Positions 36,892-46,352 of a DNA stretch of 64,000 nt are shown piece by piece. Under the pieces are notes generated by a model, which saw only the letters and a program-made list of their open reading frames with translations, had not been told where the DNA came from and did no database searches. Origin of the DNA: Shewanella fodinae (GTDB lineage: Bacteria; Pseudomonadota; Gammaproteobacteria; Enterobacterales; Shewanellaceae); assembly GCF_014651955.1 (NCBI RefSeq), contig NZ_BMXW01000003.1, forward strand, positions 62,001 through 126,000. Reading direction: 5' to 3'. The number at the start of each line of letters is the position of its first letter. The stretch's first letter is position 1. Made by a program: the position numbers and the translations under genes.

Positions 36892-37968
36892 TTACTGGCG
36901 TTGCAGTTGCCATGTCACTAAACGCGCCAGCAGCGGCCCTAGCACCATCACCAGTATCAGTCGCCCGGTTTGCATGGTCATCACCAATGCCATATCCACT
37001 TGGCTGGAAGCGCCGATAATGGCGACAGAATCCGCGCCACCGGGACTCATCGCCAAATAAGCCGTAAGCGGATCCATCCCCGTGAATAACACCAACAACG
37101 TTGCCAGTGCAGCGCATAACACTATCAGCACTGTGGTCGATATCAACAGTCTTGGCAGCGCTTTCGCCGCGTAGCGCAATATCGGTAAATCAAAGCGCGC
37201 ACCAATACTCCAGCCAACGACAGCATAAGCCAGTAATAGCAGCGGTTGCGGCAATGTGATAGAGAACCAGCCGGTTTCTCGTATGATTATTGCCAGTAAC
37301 AACGACATCAACATTGCCCCAGCAGGGATACGGCTGAGCAGGCCGATAACCACGCCCAGGGCCACCAGTAGCAAGGTCGCCGTGAGAGACCAAGCTCCCC
37401 AGACAGGTAAATGACTATCAGTTGGTACAGGCATATGCAACGACTCCGCCGGCAACCACCAGCGAGTCACCCCAATGGCTACCACGGCCACCAGCACCAC
37501 TCGTATATATTGCATCAAGGCGACCAGCCGCACATCAGCGCCAAACTGTTCCGACATCACCGTCATCACGGACGCCGCGCCAGGTGAGGTTCCCCAAACC
37601 GCCGTGGCTCCCGGTAAAACATGCCAACGCGCCAACAACCACCCAAGCACACTGCTGAGTAACAACACGCCGACCACGCACCCGACATAGGCCGGCCAAT
37701 GTTGCTGCATCCTACTATCGATTGCCGTGGGCAGGCTTGCGGCAATCATGCACCCCACCAATCCCTGGGCGGCATTAAACAACCACGGGGTAACGATGGT
37801 CGGTTGCTGCAGCACCGCCATCAACACTGCCGCTATCATAGGGCCCAAAAGATAAGCCGCCGGCACATTGACCACATCAAGCCCCAGGGCCAATAACCAG
37901 GATAATCCGGCCAGTAACAACCAGCGCCGATACTTATATAACGACGCTGATACAGACCTCAAATGCAT
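36892..37968 (-). CDS. AbrB-family membrane protein
   Basis: 358 residues, ten or more helices in two similar halves: LDVVNVPAAYLLGPMIAAVLMA and IPAGAMLMSLLLAIIIRETG; PGAASVMTVMSEQFGADVRLVALMQYIRV and SPGGADSVAIIGASSQVDMALVMTMQTGR are typical of this poorly known family (PF05145, once annotated as putative ammonia monooxygenase). No transport substrate established. Converges with the response regulator, 9 bases apart. Confidence 0.8.
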   Translation of the reverse strand: MHLRSVSASLYKYRRWLLLAGLSWLLALGLDVVNVPAAYLLGPMIAAVLMAVLQQPTIVTPWLFNAAQGLVGCMIAASLPTAIDSRMQQHWPAYVGCVVGVLLLSSVLGWLLARWHVLPGATAVWGTSPGAASVMTVMSEQFGADVRLVALMQYIRVVLVAVVAIGVTRWWLPAESLHMPVPTDSHLPVWGAWSLTATLLLVALGVVIGLLSRIPAGAMLMSLLLAIIIRETGWFSITLPQPLLLLAYAVVGWSIGARFDLPILRYAAKALPRLLISTTVLIVLCAALATLLVLFTGMDPLTAYLAMSPGGADSVAIIGASSQVDMALVMTMQTGRLILVMVLGPLLARLVTWQLQRQ

Positions 37969-37971
37969 GAA

Positions 37972-38526
37972 TTACCCCGCCAATAGTGCCAGCAATTCCG
38001 CCGCCGTGCCGGTTTCCCCAAGTCGTGGGAACACGCGCTGAATGCTATTGTTATGAGTCTCTTGATTCAGATCTGTCATTGCATCCGTTACCAAAGCGAC
38101 GTTGTAGCCCAGTTCAAAAGCCTGCCGCGCAGTGGATTCGACCCCCATGCTGGTAGCAATACCGATAACCACTACCTGGGTTATCCCAAGCGCTTGCAGT
38201 TGCTGGTGCAAATCGGTGTTAATGAAAGCCCCCCAATTATGTTTGGTAATCAGCATGTCCGTTGACACCGGTTGCAATTCAGGCACCAGCGTCGCCCAGT
38301 TGTCAGGCTGCTGACCTGCGCGAGCTGGCAATTCGGTGCGTCCTGGGGCTCTCCCAGCGACATTGACTAACACTACCGGGCGCTGCTGTTGTCTGAACGC
38401 CTGAACAATCTGCGCCGATACCGTCACCACGGCACTGGCATCACCGCAGGTAGGCAAGGCCACAATGCCATATTGCAAATCGATAACGATTAATGCGGTG
38501 TTGGGATCAAGTTTGGAAAACGCCAT
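37972..38526 (-). CDS. Isochorismatase-fold protein lacking the catalytic cysteine
   Basis: 184 residues. Catalytic Asp in ALIVIDLQYGIV and Lys in LITKHNWGAF are present, but the third residue, normally Cys in a motif such as ATxxCVxST, is Gly: IGIATSMGVESTARQAFELG. Several subfamilies show this change and are not ordinary cysteine amidohydrolases. Start at 38526 follows AAGGAG. It lies 3 bases before the AbrB-type gene, same strand, so probably one operon. Substrate unknown. Confidence 0.82.
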   Translation of the reverse strand: MAFSKLDPNTALIVIDLQYGIVALPTCGDASAVVTVSAQIVQAFRQQQRPVVLVNVAGRAPGRTELPARAGQQPDNWATLVPELQPVSTDMLITKHNWGAFINTDLHQQLQALGITQVVVIGIATSMGVESTARQAFELGYNVALVTDAMTDLNQETHNNSIQRVFPRLGETGTAAELLALLAG

Positions 38527-38585
38527 CTGCAACTCCTTAAGCGCAAAAGCCAATAGCAGAAAATGTGTAGACAACCGCTGACGTA

Positions 38586-39521
38586 CTAGCAGCCAGACTC
38601 CAATTCTGCCGCAAAACCATCACAGCTGATATATCGCGGCTCCCCCGAAATCGGGTCATGGTAGCGCAACTCACAAGCCACCAGTTTTAATGGTCTGGAA
38701 AAATCATCCGCCTGCAGTGGTTGCAACGCTGGATAATAACGATCGTTGAGCAATGGCATTCCCAGCGACTGCATATGCAGCCGCAACTGATGCGTTTTAC
38801 CGGTTATCGGTTGTAGCTCAAATAGACCGATGTCATCTTTCACCGCCAGCAGGCGGATCTCAGAGTGACTGTTAGGCACACCACTCACTACGCGCATGGT
38901 AAACCCAGGCTTACCCCGCTCAATGCGATTTTTCACGGTCCAGCCAATCGGTGCCGACAGCCAGCCTTGTGGCACTTGGCGTTGCAGCGCCGGGGTTAAT
39001 GGCGCTAACGCCTGATAACATTTATGGATCTTTCTGTCACGAAACAGTCCGTGATAAGCATCGCGGCTGGCAGCACAGACCGACATCAACATCACGCCAG
39101 AGGTGTCCCGATCCAACCTGTGGACAGGGACAATACTGTCAATGCCGGTACGGGCACGCAGTCTGGCAACAAGACATTCATTAACGAAGCTACCGCCTGG
39201 GGTCACCGGTAAGAAATGGGGTTTAAACACCAGCAGTGAATGCGCATCTTGATGCAGGATCTGCTCCTGCAACGGTATACGTGGTTCGCTGGTTACTTCA
39301 CGATAGTAGTACACCCGCTGCGCAGCGCGGTACGGAGTCAACTCGGTTATCAGCTCACCGTCCTGCCAGTGAACCTTGCCCTGTTGTAAGCGCTGCCGCC
39401 AAATGCTTTCGCTGATAGCCGGGAAACGCGCCAGCAGAAAAGCCAGCACAGTTGGCTTATCGGTTTGCTGGTGCGGTAATACTACCCAGGACGGATGCAC
39501 CGCTCGGACACTCTGATTCAT
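38586..39521 (-). CDS. RluA-family RNA pseudouridine synthase
   Basis: 311 residues. Catalytic motif VHRLDRDTSGVMLMSV (Asp near 138), an N-terminal S4-like part (IWRQRLQQGKVHWQDGE), and C-terminal ELQPITGKTHQLRLHMQSLGMPLLNDRYYP. Converts uridine to pseudouridine in rRNA or tRNA; which site is uncertain, as the RluA paralogues are hard to separate by eye. AGCAGGA precedes the ATG. Confidence 0.88.
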   Translation of the reverse strand: MNQSVRAVHPSWVVLPHQQTDKPTVLAFLLARFPAISESIWRQRLQQGKVHWQDGELITELTPYRAAQRVYYYREVTSEPRIPLQEQILHQDAHSLLVFKPHFLPVTPGGSFVNECLVARLRARTGIDSIVPVHRLDRDTSGVMLMSVCAASRDAYHGLFRDRKIHKCYQALAPLTPALQRQVPQGWLSAPIGWTVKNRIERGKPGFTMRVVSGVPNSHSEIRLLAVKDDIGLFELQPITGKTHQLRLHMQSLGMPLLNDRYYPALQPLQADDFSRPLKLVACELRYHDPISGEPRYISCDGFAAELESGC

Positions 39522-39921
39522 GAAATTCCTGCTTATCTGCGTCGCTGTGATTGTAACGCAAAGGGCGATGGAGGCCTACAGACACGGCTTCAAGTACGGG
39601 CATATTACACATCCCGCTCCATCCAAAACCGTCAACGCCATATGATGCTCCAAGATGAAAATTTACATTTAAAAAAAGCGGAGGGAGTTTACACAAAATT
39701 CAATGTAACAAGGATTAAAACAAAGCGATTAGAAGATATTCCAGATAATCAATTAAAATTATAAACAAAACTTATTTTTTTAACATTTAATTTATTGTAA
39801 CACCAAAATTAAAACATTTTTCCTCTTGATTTTTCATTAAGTAGTTTGTTATTAAGTGTTGTTAATAAGTAACAAAAATAACATAACAAATGTAAACTGA
39901 CTCAATGGAATAAGGGGTTGT
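39522..39921. promoter_or_regulatory. A+T-rich promoter region of the first TonB-dependent receptor
   Basis: 400 bases between the divergent pseudouridine synthase and receptor genes. I see no credible gene. From 39640 it is very A+T-rich. A tandem pair of 13-base repeats at 39846-39871 and TTATTAA/TTAATAA arms at 39849-39868 are candidate regulator sites. AAGGGG serves as ribosome site for the receptor. Confidence 0.55.
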
Positions 39922-42321
39922 ATGCGTCTCTCTGTCATCTCGCTGGCGGTTGCCAGCCAACTCGTTCTGCCGGCAGTCTACGCGGCAGACAGCAGTAATA
40001 TCGAAAAAATCTCTGTGGTGGGTTCTCGACTAGCAGTCCGCAGTGCAACGGATACAGCGGTACCGGTAGATATCATTTCAGCGGAACAGCTGGAAGCGAC
40101 CGGGATGACGGAAACGGCCAAAGCTTTACAGTTTGCCGCGCCGAGTTATAGTTTCCCGTCATCCTCGGTGACCGATGGTACCGATGCGGTGCGCCCTGCC
40201 AGCCTACGGGGACTATCACCCGATCACACGCTAGTGCTGGTCAATGGTAAACGTTATCACGGTTCAGCGCTGGTGCATCTGAACGGTACGGCGGGTCGAG
40301 GCTCTTCGAGTGTCGATTTGAACACCATCCCCATGTCAGCCATTAAACGCATAGAGATCCTGCGGGATGGAGCGTCCGCCCAGTACGGCTCCGATGCTAT
40401 CGCCGGGGTGATCAACATTGTGCTGAAAGACGCCAGCGAAGGTGCCGAAATTGCCTTACAAGGTGGGCAGACCTATGCGGGGGACGGCGAGCAGTGGTGC
40501 GCGGGCCTTAACAAGGGCATAAAATTCAGCGAAAACGGCCATGTGGATATTTCCCTGGAAGCTCACCACAAGAATCCAACCAATCGTGCCGGATTGGATC
40601 AACGCCAGCAATATCCAACGCTGGAAGATGGTAGCGCAGATCCGCGCGAAGCCACCTTTGACCGTAAAAACCATCAGATTGGTGACGGCAAGTATGAGAA
40701 CTTGGCATTGTTTTTTAACGGTGCGCAATATTTCGGCGATGACAAACTGTATTTCTTCGGTGGTATCAGTCACCGGGAGAACGAATCTGGCGCATTTTAT
40801 CGTCGGGCACTGGACTCGCGTAATATTCTGGAAATCTATCCTGATGGATACCTGCCCCAATTGGCTCCCAAGATTAAGGACTATTCCGCAACTGTCGGTT
40901 ACGCCTTTAGTCTGGGTGAATGGAAACTGGATGCCGCAGCTGGTTTTGGCCGGAATGACTTTGAATACTATGTTAAAAACAGTCTGAATGCGTCTTATGG
41001 TCCAGACAGCCAGACCAGTTTTTACGATGGCACGCTGACCACTGAAGAAACCAATCTGACGCTTGATGCTTCCCGTTACCTGCCATTTTATAATGATTCG
41101 GAACTGCTGCTGGCGCTGGGGGTGGCTTATCGTAATAACACCTATCAGATCGAGGCCGGCGAAGAAGCCTCATATGCCAACGGTGGCTATGATAACCGTG
41201 CGGCGGGTAGCCAAGGCTTTACCGGATTCACTCCGGCGTCAGAAGTGGATGAAAGTCGTCACAATACCGGACTCTATGCCGAAGTAGAAAACCAGCTGAC
41301 ACGGGATTTTTACTGGGCCGCAGCTGTGCGTTATGAAGACTATTCTGACTTTGGCGGCAATACCACCTGGAAGTTGGCAGGACGCTATGACTTAACCGAC
41401 AAGTTAGCATTCCGCGCCACCGCGAATACCGGTTTCCGCGCACCCAGTGTGCAGCAACTGTACTTCACTAACATCTCGACACTGTTTGTATCAGATCCCG
41501 ATACTGGAGAACTAGTCCCAACGGAATCCGGTACGTTTAACAGCCTGTCGCCGGTGGCGCAAGCGCTGGGAATAAGCGAACTGAAACCGGAGAAATCGAC
41601 CTCGTTCAGTGGTGGTCTGGTTTATACCGGGGATAGCGGCATGACTATCACGCTGGATGCTTACCAGATTGATATTGATGACCGCATCATTCTGTCCAGC
41701 TCACTGACACCAAGCGACTCTGCCGCCGTTGCGGAAGCACTTTCGGGGACTAATGCCGAATCGGCCCGCTTCTTTATCAACGGCGTAGACACCCGTACTA
41801 AAGGGGTAGATCTGGTGGTTAGCCAGAACTTTGAACTTGGCAGTTACGGTGACCTGGCAGCCAGCATGGTATACGCCTACAACAAGAATGAAATCCGCGA
41901 TATTCACCTGCCATCACTATTGGGCGGGTTGGAAGATCAACTGTTTGACCATGTCGAACAGGTGCGGATGACAGACTCTTCTCCACAAAATAAAGGCAGT
42001 CTCAACCTGACCCATAGTTATGGTGACTTTAAGACCAATCTGCGTTTTAACTTCTTTGGTGACTACAAAGTGGGTTTGTCTACGGGTGAGAACTTAGATT
42101 ACGGTGCCAAAACCACCACGGACCTCTCTGTGGCTTATACCGCAACTGATCACCTGACACTGACGCTGGGGGCGCAAAACCTGTTTGATGTCTACCCAGA
42201 TAAAGCCAAAACCGAGCCAACCGATCAGAGCTTTGGTGGCATCTTCAAGTATCCCGTCGGCAACACGCCTTTCGGCATGAATGGTGGTTATTACTATCTG
42301 CAGGCGCGTTACACCTTCTAA
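39922..42321 (+). CDS. TonB-dependent receptor, copy 1
   Basis: 799 residues: signal peptide (cleavage after VYA), TonB-box-like ISVVGSR near residue 30, plug domain (about 45-160: DHTLVLVNGKRYHGSALVHL; IEILRDGASAQYGSDAIAGV), then a 22-strand barrel ending in Phe (YLQARYTF). Family role: energised uptake of a large or scarce ligand such as siderophore, sugar or vitamin. Long plug motifs with VDLNTIPMSAIKRIE place it among CirA/BtuB-like Shewanella receptors of unknown ligand. It is a close paralogue of the receptor at 43900; large blocks such as NTGFRAPSVQQLYFTNISTL are identical. Confidence 0.9.
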   Translation: MRLSVISLAVASQLVLPAVYAADSSNIEKISVVGSRLAVRSATDTAVPVDIISAEQLEATGMTETAKALQFAAPSYSFPSSSVTDGTDAVRPASLRGLSPDHTLVLVNGKRYHGSALVHLNGTAGRGSSSVDLNTIPMSAIKRIEILRDGASAQYGSDAIAGVINIVLKDASEGAEIALQGGQTYAGDGEQWCAGLNKGIKFSENGHVDISLEAHHKNPTNRAGLDQRQQYPTLEDGSADPREATFDRKNHQIGDGKYENLALFFNGAQYFGDDKLYFFGGISHRENESGAFYRRALDSRNILEIYPDGYLPQLAPKIKDYSATVGYAFSLGEWKLDAAAGFGRNDFEYYVKNSLNASYGPDSQTSFYDGTLTTEETNLTLDASRYLPFYNDSELLLALGVAYRNNTYQIEAGEEASYANGGYDNRAAGSQGFTGFTPASEVDESRHNTGLYAEVENQLTRDFYWAAAVRYEDYSDFGGNTTWKLAGRYDLTDKLAFRATANTGFRAPSVQQLYFTNISTLFVSDPDTGELVPTESGTFNSLSPVAQALGISELKPEKSTSFSGGLVYTGDSGMTITLDAYQIDIDDRIILSSSLTPSDSAAVAEALSGTNAESARFFINGVDTRTKGVDLVVSQNFELGSYGDLAASMVYAYNKNEIRDIHLPSLLGGLEDQLFDHVEQVRMTDSSPQNKGSLNLTHSYGDFKTNLRFNFFGDYKVGLSTGENLDYGAKTTTDLSVAYTATDHLTLTLGAQNLFDVYPDKAKTEPTDQSFGGIFKYPVGNTPFGMNGGYYYLQARYTF

Positions 42322-42354
42322 AGTAAAGCCATCGTGAGCAAAAAACACCAGAGA

Positions 42355-42386
42355 AACAGGTCGGCCGTTGCTGACCTGTTTTTTTA
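42355..42386 (+). terminator. Terminator after receptor copy 1
   Basis: AACAGGTC pairs with GACCTGTT around cggccgttgct-like loop bases, followed by a T-run (tttttt). Confidence 0.88.
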
Positions 42387-42452
42387 TGCGTCACCATGCA
42401 CTTTATATTGCGGCAAGGATATACTGAGCGCGCTTTCGCTCAGGAGACCATG

Positions 42453-42926
42453 ATGATTATCGACACCCTTACCAACCGCGCGCTATATAGCGCACTACAT
42501 CCACGAATTGCCGCCGCGCTGGAATATCTGGCATCAACGGACTTCAGTCAGCTTGAAAAGGGGGCGTACGAGCTTGAAGGCAAGGCGCTGTTTGCCATTA
42601 TTAGTGACTACACCACAGTCGAGCGAGGTACTGAACCTTTTGAAGTACATCGTAAATATATTGATGTGCAATATATTGTCAGTGGTGAAGAGGAGTTTGG
42701 TTATCTGCCACGGCCAAAGCAACAGATCCCGTGCACCAACTATGACAACAACCGCGATTTTGAAGAATACAGTTATCCGCTAAACCAAGCCAGTGCCAGC
42801 TATGTGGGTTTACGCAGTGGCATGTTTGCACTGTTCTTCCCCGATGATGCCCATATGCCCTGCTGCCACCTCGATGGTGAGTCCAGCGTCCGCAAAGTGG
42901 TTATTAAAGTAAGAATCGAAGATTAA
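42453..42926 (+). CDS. YhcH/YiaL/EbgC-family protein
   Basis: 157 residues, soluble. Matches the YhcH/YjgK/YiaL family of cupin-like folds: FEVHRKYIDVQYIVSGEEEFGYLPR, FFPDDAHMPCCHLDGESSVRKVVIKVR. The conserved His residues would hold a metal. Family members occur in sugar-acid and sialic acid operons; the reaction is not established. AGGAGACC precedes two ATGs; the second is better spaced. Sits between two receptor copies, suggesting the ligand could be a carbohydrate. Confidence 0.85.
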   Translation: MIIDTLTNRALYSALHPRIAAALEYLASTDFSQLEKGAYELEGKALFAIISDYTTVERGTEPFEVHRKYIDVQYIVSGEEEFGYLPRPKQQIPCTNYDNNRDFEEYSYPLNQASASYVGLRSGMFALFFPDDAHMPCCHLDGESSVRKVVIKVRIED

Positions 42927-42929
42927 CTA

Positions 42930-42958
42930 AAAAAACAGCGTGTTATACGCTGTTTTTA
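42930..42958. terminator. Bidirectional terminator between YhcH and LprI-MliC genes
   Basis: AAAAACAGCGT / ACGCTGTTTTT, loop GTTAT; A-run and T-run on opposite sides serve both converging genes. Confidence 0.92.
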
Positions 42959-42977
42959 ATTTAAGCTGCAATGGTTA

Positions 42978-43607
42978 TCAATTTATGCCATCCGCTTTTT
43001 GGTGACAACGGGTTTCTGCTGCCTGTTTACCCCAACGTAACGTCAGCTCACCGGCATGTTCCCATAACAGATGCTCTGCATCCTGGTATTTAGCACCGCT
43101 CGCGCTGGGCACTTGATACATGAGTGCCTCATCATTGCCAACTTTGGCGCGAACCACATTAGGTTCAGTATCGAAGAACTGTGCTACCAACCACGTGGAC
43201 GGGACATTATCACAGACATAAGTAAACGGCCCTTGTGACGGCACTAATTGATAGCGTGCTTGTAATGTAGCGATCCGCTGTTGATACCGCGTTTGGCCAC
43301 ACATTTCGGCCTGAGATTGTGTCATGCAGGCATCCCGCTCGCGAGCCCATTGCTGTTGGTTACTGTCAAGTAATGGCAAGTCTTGCAGTGCTGTCTTGGC
43401 CTGCACTTGCTGGTAAATGTAGGCGAGTTTACGATCCAACTGAGCTAACTCAGCATGACCGCATACCCATTTTTTAACATCGGAACTTTTCGCCGACACC
43501 AAATTGCAGTCAAAGGATGTTTGTTCAAGGGTTGCTGCCATCGCTGATGGCACATACAGTCCTAGAGCACCTGCTACCAGTATCATTGCCACTATAACTT
43601 TCATCAT
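42978..43607 (-). CDS. Lysozyme inhibitor: LprI-like and MliC-like domains in one protein
   Basis: About 209 residues. Signal peptide to about SAMA. First half: DUF1311/LprI pattern with spaced cysteines (FDCNLVSAKSSDVKKWVCGHAELAQLDRKL; QQWARERDACM; AEMCGQ). Second half: MliC/PliC-like fold (FTYVCDNVPSTWLVAQF; LMYQVPSASGAKYQDAEHLLWEHAGELTLRWG; RCHQ), including the SGAxY loop that blocks lysozyme active sites. Both families inhibit lysozymes; the joining of the two is notable. AGGAG lies before the double ATG. Likely periplasmic protection against host or grazer lysozyme. Confidence 0.82.
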   Translation of the reverse strand: MMKVIVAMILVAGALGLYVPSAMAATLEQTSFDCNLVSAKSSDVKKWVCGHAELAQLDRKLAYIYQQVQAKTALQDLPLLDSNQQQWARERDACMTQSQAEMCGQTRYQQRIATLQARYQLVPSQGPFTYVCDNVPSTWLVAQFFDTEPNVVRAKVGNDEALMYQVPSASGAKYQDAEHLLWEHAGELTLRWGKQAAETRCHQKADGIN

Positions 43608-43687
43608 ATGTACTCCTGCAAACCATTCGTTAAGAATGGCCGATAAGCCGCTAGTCATAAATCCTGCAAGCTATGCATCTTAGTCAG

Positions 43688-43740
43688 TTATCTTTAAGGA
43701 TAATCACTATTATTTAGAAACGATTATTTATTAAAGATAA
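43688..43740. repeat. 10-bp inverted repeat upstream of receptor copy 2
   Basis: TTATCTTTAA (43688-43697) and TTAAAGATAA (43731-43740) flank GATAATCACTATTAT, which only loosely resembles a Fur box. Located in the divergent LprI-MliC/receptor promoter; candidate operator. Confidence 0.45.
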
Positions 43741-43899
43741 TTCATGTATACCCACACAATTCATATATCTTTTTAGAATTTAATTTCCATGTTTTTATAA
43801 TCATATGCTCTGATTTATCACCATTCCGTATACCGCCCCACATTGGTGCAGTGGTAAGCTTGCGCACAAAATATGGGGAGTATTAAGAAGTTACATAAT

Positions 43900-46302
43900 A
43901 TGAAAGGTTATAACTTAGTCGCATTGGCCATTGCCGGCCAACTAGTAGTGCCTGCGGTAAGCGCCGCAGATGACACCAACAACAGCAGTATCGAAAAAAT
44001 CTCAGTGGTAGGTTCCCGTATCGCGTTGCGCTCAGCTACCGACAGTGTCGCACCAGTAGATATTATCACCGCCGATCAACTACAAGCCACAGGGCTTACC
44101 GAAACCGCTAGAGCACTGCAATTTGCAGCGCCTAGTTATAGTTTCCCATTTTCTGCCGTCACCGATGGTTCTGATGCAGTGAGACCTGCGAATCTGCGCG
44201 GTCTATCGCCAGATCACACGCTAGTATTGGTCAATGGCAAGCGTTACCACAGTTCAGCACTAGTGCATCTTTCTGGCACCGTAGGCAAAGGCGCTTCTAA
44301 CGTGGATCTCAATACCATTCCCATGTCCGCTATTAAGCGGATTGAGATTTTACGCGATGGTGCCTCCGCTCAATATGGATCTGATGCCATCGCCGGTGTG
44401 ATCAACGTGGTGCTGAAAGACGCCCGTGAAGGTGGCACGCTCACCACCCAGTTAGGCCAGACTTATCAGGGCGATGGTGAACAATGGCGTGTTGGGGCCA
44501 ATAAGGGGATCAGTTTCAGTCGGGATGGTTTTGTGAATGTATCGCTGGAAGCCCAGCACAAAAACAGTACCAACCGTGCGGGCTTAGACCCTCGCCAGCA
44601 ATATCCATTACGGCCAGATGGTAGTGAAGATCCACGGGAAGCCACCTTCAACCGTAAAAATCATCAGGTTGGCGATGCCGAATACGACAACGTTTCACTG
44701 TTCGCCAATGCCGCCCAGTATTTCGGGGACAGTGGCAAGCTATATGGATATGCCGGTTACAGTCAGCGTGAAACCAAATCTGGGGCTTTCTATCGCAGAG
44801 CCTTGGATAGTCGCAATGTGCTGGAAGTCTATCCAGACGGCTTTTTACCGGAGCTTGCCCCTAAAATCAAAGATTACTCGGCGCTGCTGGGTTATGAGTT
44901 TGATTGGGGCAAGTGGCATCTGGATAGCTCTGCGGGCTATGGCAAGAACAGCTTTAATTACCGTGTGGAAAACTCCATTAATGCCTCGCTTGGCACAACC
45001 AGTCCAACCACCTTTGATGCCGGCACTTTAGCGACTGACGAATATGATCTGACGCTGGACGGTTCGCGGTATTTTGACTTCTTCAATGATTCAGAAATTA
45101 TGCTGGCGCTTGGTGCCGCCTGGCGACAGAACGGTTACCAGATCCAGGCCGGTGAGGAAGCTTCATATGCTACCGGCGACTACCAAGGTAAACCCGGTGG
45201 CAGTCAGGGATTCAGCGGTTTTACCCCGGAGTCAGCGGTCGATGAACAACGCCACAACACCGCTATCTATGCGGAATTAGAAAACCAACTGACTGAAGAT
45301 TTTTACTGGTCTGCCGCTGCACGGTATGAAGATTATTCTGATTTTGGCGATAAAATCAGCTGGAAACTGGCAACGCGTTATGATTTTACGGAGCACTTTG
45401 CCGTGCGCGCCACCGCTAACACCGGTTTTCGCGCTCCCAGTGTGCAACAGCTGTATTTCACCAACATCTCTACATTGTTCAACCCTGATCCAGTAACAGG
45501 AGATCTGGTGCCCACCGAATCAGGCACCTTCAACAATCTGTCTTCTGTCACTCAGGCGTTACAGGTAGGGAAACTGCGACCTGAAGAGTCTACTTCATAT
45601 AGTCTTGGGCTGGTTTACACCGGGGATAATGGCCTGACAGTCACACTGGATAGTTATCAGATTAATATTGATGATCGTATCGTGCTTTCCAGTTCACTAA
45701 CCCCTGCCGATTCCGATGTAGTGGCACAGGCACTGGCTGGCACAAACGCTGAATCTGCGCGCTTTTTCATCAACGCCGTAGATACTCGTACCCGCGGTGT
45801 TGACCTAGTTATCAGCCAACGTTTCGATCTGGGCAGCATGGGGGATTTACAGACTAACCTAGCGTATGCCTACAACAATACTGAAATTCAGGATATCCAT
45901 CTGCCGACAATTCTCAATGGTTTGCAGGAGCAACTGTTTGATCATATTGAACAAGTACGTATGACAGACTCAACATCGCACCATACCGGCAGCTTGGGGT
46001 TCACGCATCATCTGGGAGATTTCACTACCAACCTGCGCTTGAGTTATTTCGGCCCTTATACCATTACCTACAGTACTGAAGATGTAGAGTACCAAGGAAA
46101 AACGACTGTCGATCTGTCTGTTGCATACCAAGCCACTGACAACTTTACCGTCACGGTGGGCGCACAGAACCTGTTTGATACATATCCGCAGAAGCGCCCA
46201 GCCGACAACAATTTTAACGGTATCTTTGTCTATCCGTTGACCAATACACCTTTTGGCTTCAACGGTGGCTATTACTTTGTTGAAGGCCGCTATACTTTTT
46301 GA
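43900..46302 (+). CDS. TonB-dependent receptor, copy 2
   Basis: About 800 residues. Same layout as copy 1: signal peptide (LVVPAVSAAD), TonB-box-like ISVVGSR, plug with HTLVLVNGKRYHSSALVHL and RIEILRDGASAQYGSDAIAG, barrel ending GRYTF. The start at 43900 aligns with copy 1; an upstream ATG at 43873 adds nine residues. Differences cluster in barrel loops (e.g. FNPDPVTGDLVP against FVSDPDTGELVP), which could alter ligand preference. Likely a local duplication with divergence. Confidence 0.9.
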   Translation: MKGYNLVALAIAGQLVVPAVSAADDTNNSSIEKISVVGSRIALRSATDSVAPVDIITADQLQATGLTETARALQFAAPSYSFPFSAVTDGSDAVRPANLRGLSPDHTLVLVNGKRYHSSALVHLSGTVGKGASNVDLNTIPMSAIKRIEILRDGASAQYGSDAIAGVINVVLKDAREGGTLTTQLGQTYQGDGEQWRVGANKGISFSRDGFVNVSLEAQHKNSTNRAGLDPRQQYPLRPDGSEDPREATFNRKNHQVGDAEYDNVSLFANAAQYFGDSGKLYGYAGYSQRETKSGAFYRRALDSRNVLEVYPDGFLPELAPKIKDYSALLGYEFDWGKWHLDSSAGYGKNSFNYRVENSINASLGTTSPTTFDAGTLATDEYDLTLDGSRYFDFFNDSEIMLALGAAWRQNGYQIQAGEEASYATGDYQGKPGGSQGFSGFTPESAVDEQRHNTAIYAELENQLTEDFYWSAAARYEDYSDFGDKISWKLATRYDFTEHFAVRATANTGFRAPSVQQLYFTNISTLFNPDPVTGDLVPTESGTFNNLSSVTQALQVGKLRPEESTSYSLGLVYTGDNGLTVTLDSYQINIDDRIVLSSSLTPADSDVVAQALAGTNAESARFFINAVDTRTRGVDLVISQRFDLGSMGDLQTNLAYAYNNTEIQDIHLPTILNGLQEQLFDHIEQVRMTDSTSHHTGSLGFTHHLGDFTTNLRLSYFGPYTITYSTEDVEYQGKTTVDLSVAYQATDNFTVTVGAQNLFDTYPQKRPADNNFNGIFVYPLTNTPFGFNGGYYFVEGRYTF

Positions 46303-46324
46303 TTTGCCATTGTGTTGCAGTTCA

Positions 46325-46352
46325 CAAGACCGGCCGATGCCGGTCTTTTGTG
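46325..46352 (+). terminator. Terminator after receptor copy 2
   Basis: AAGACCGG / CCGGTCTT stem with six-base loop, then TTGTG; outer bases CACAA/TTGTG extend it. Confidence 0.85.

Noticed and set aside
39495-39764. 89-codon frame before receptor copy 1
   Set aside because: Overlaps the start of the pseudouridine synthase gene, low-complexity C-terminus, no ribosome site.
43698-43712. Fur box upstream of receptor copy 2
   Set aside because: GATAATCACTATTAT matches the first half only; symmetry expected for Fur is missing.
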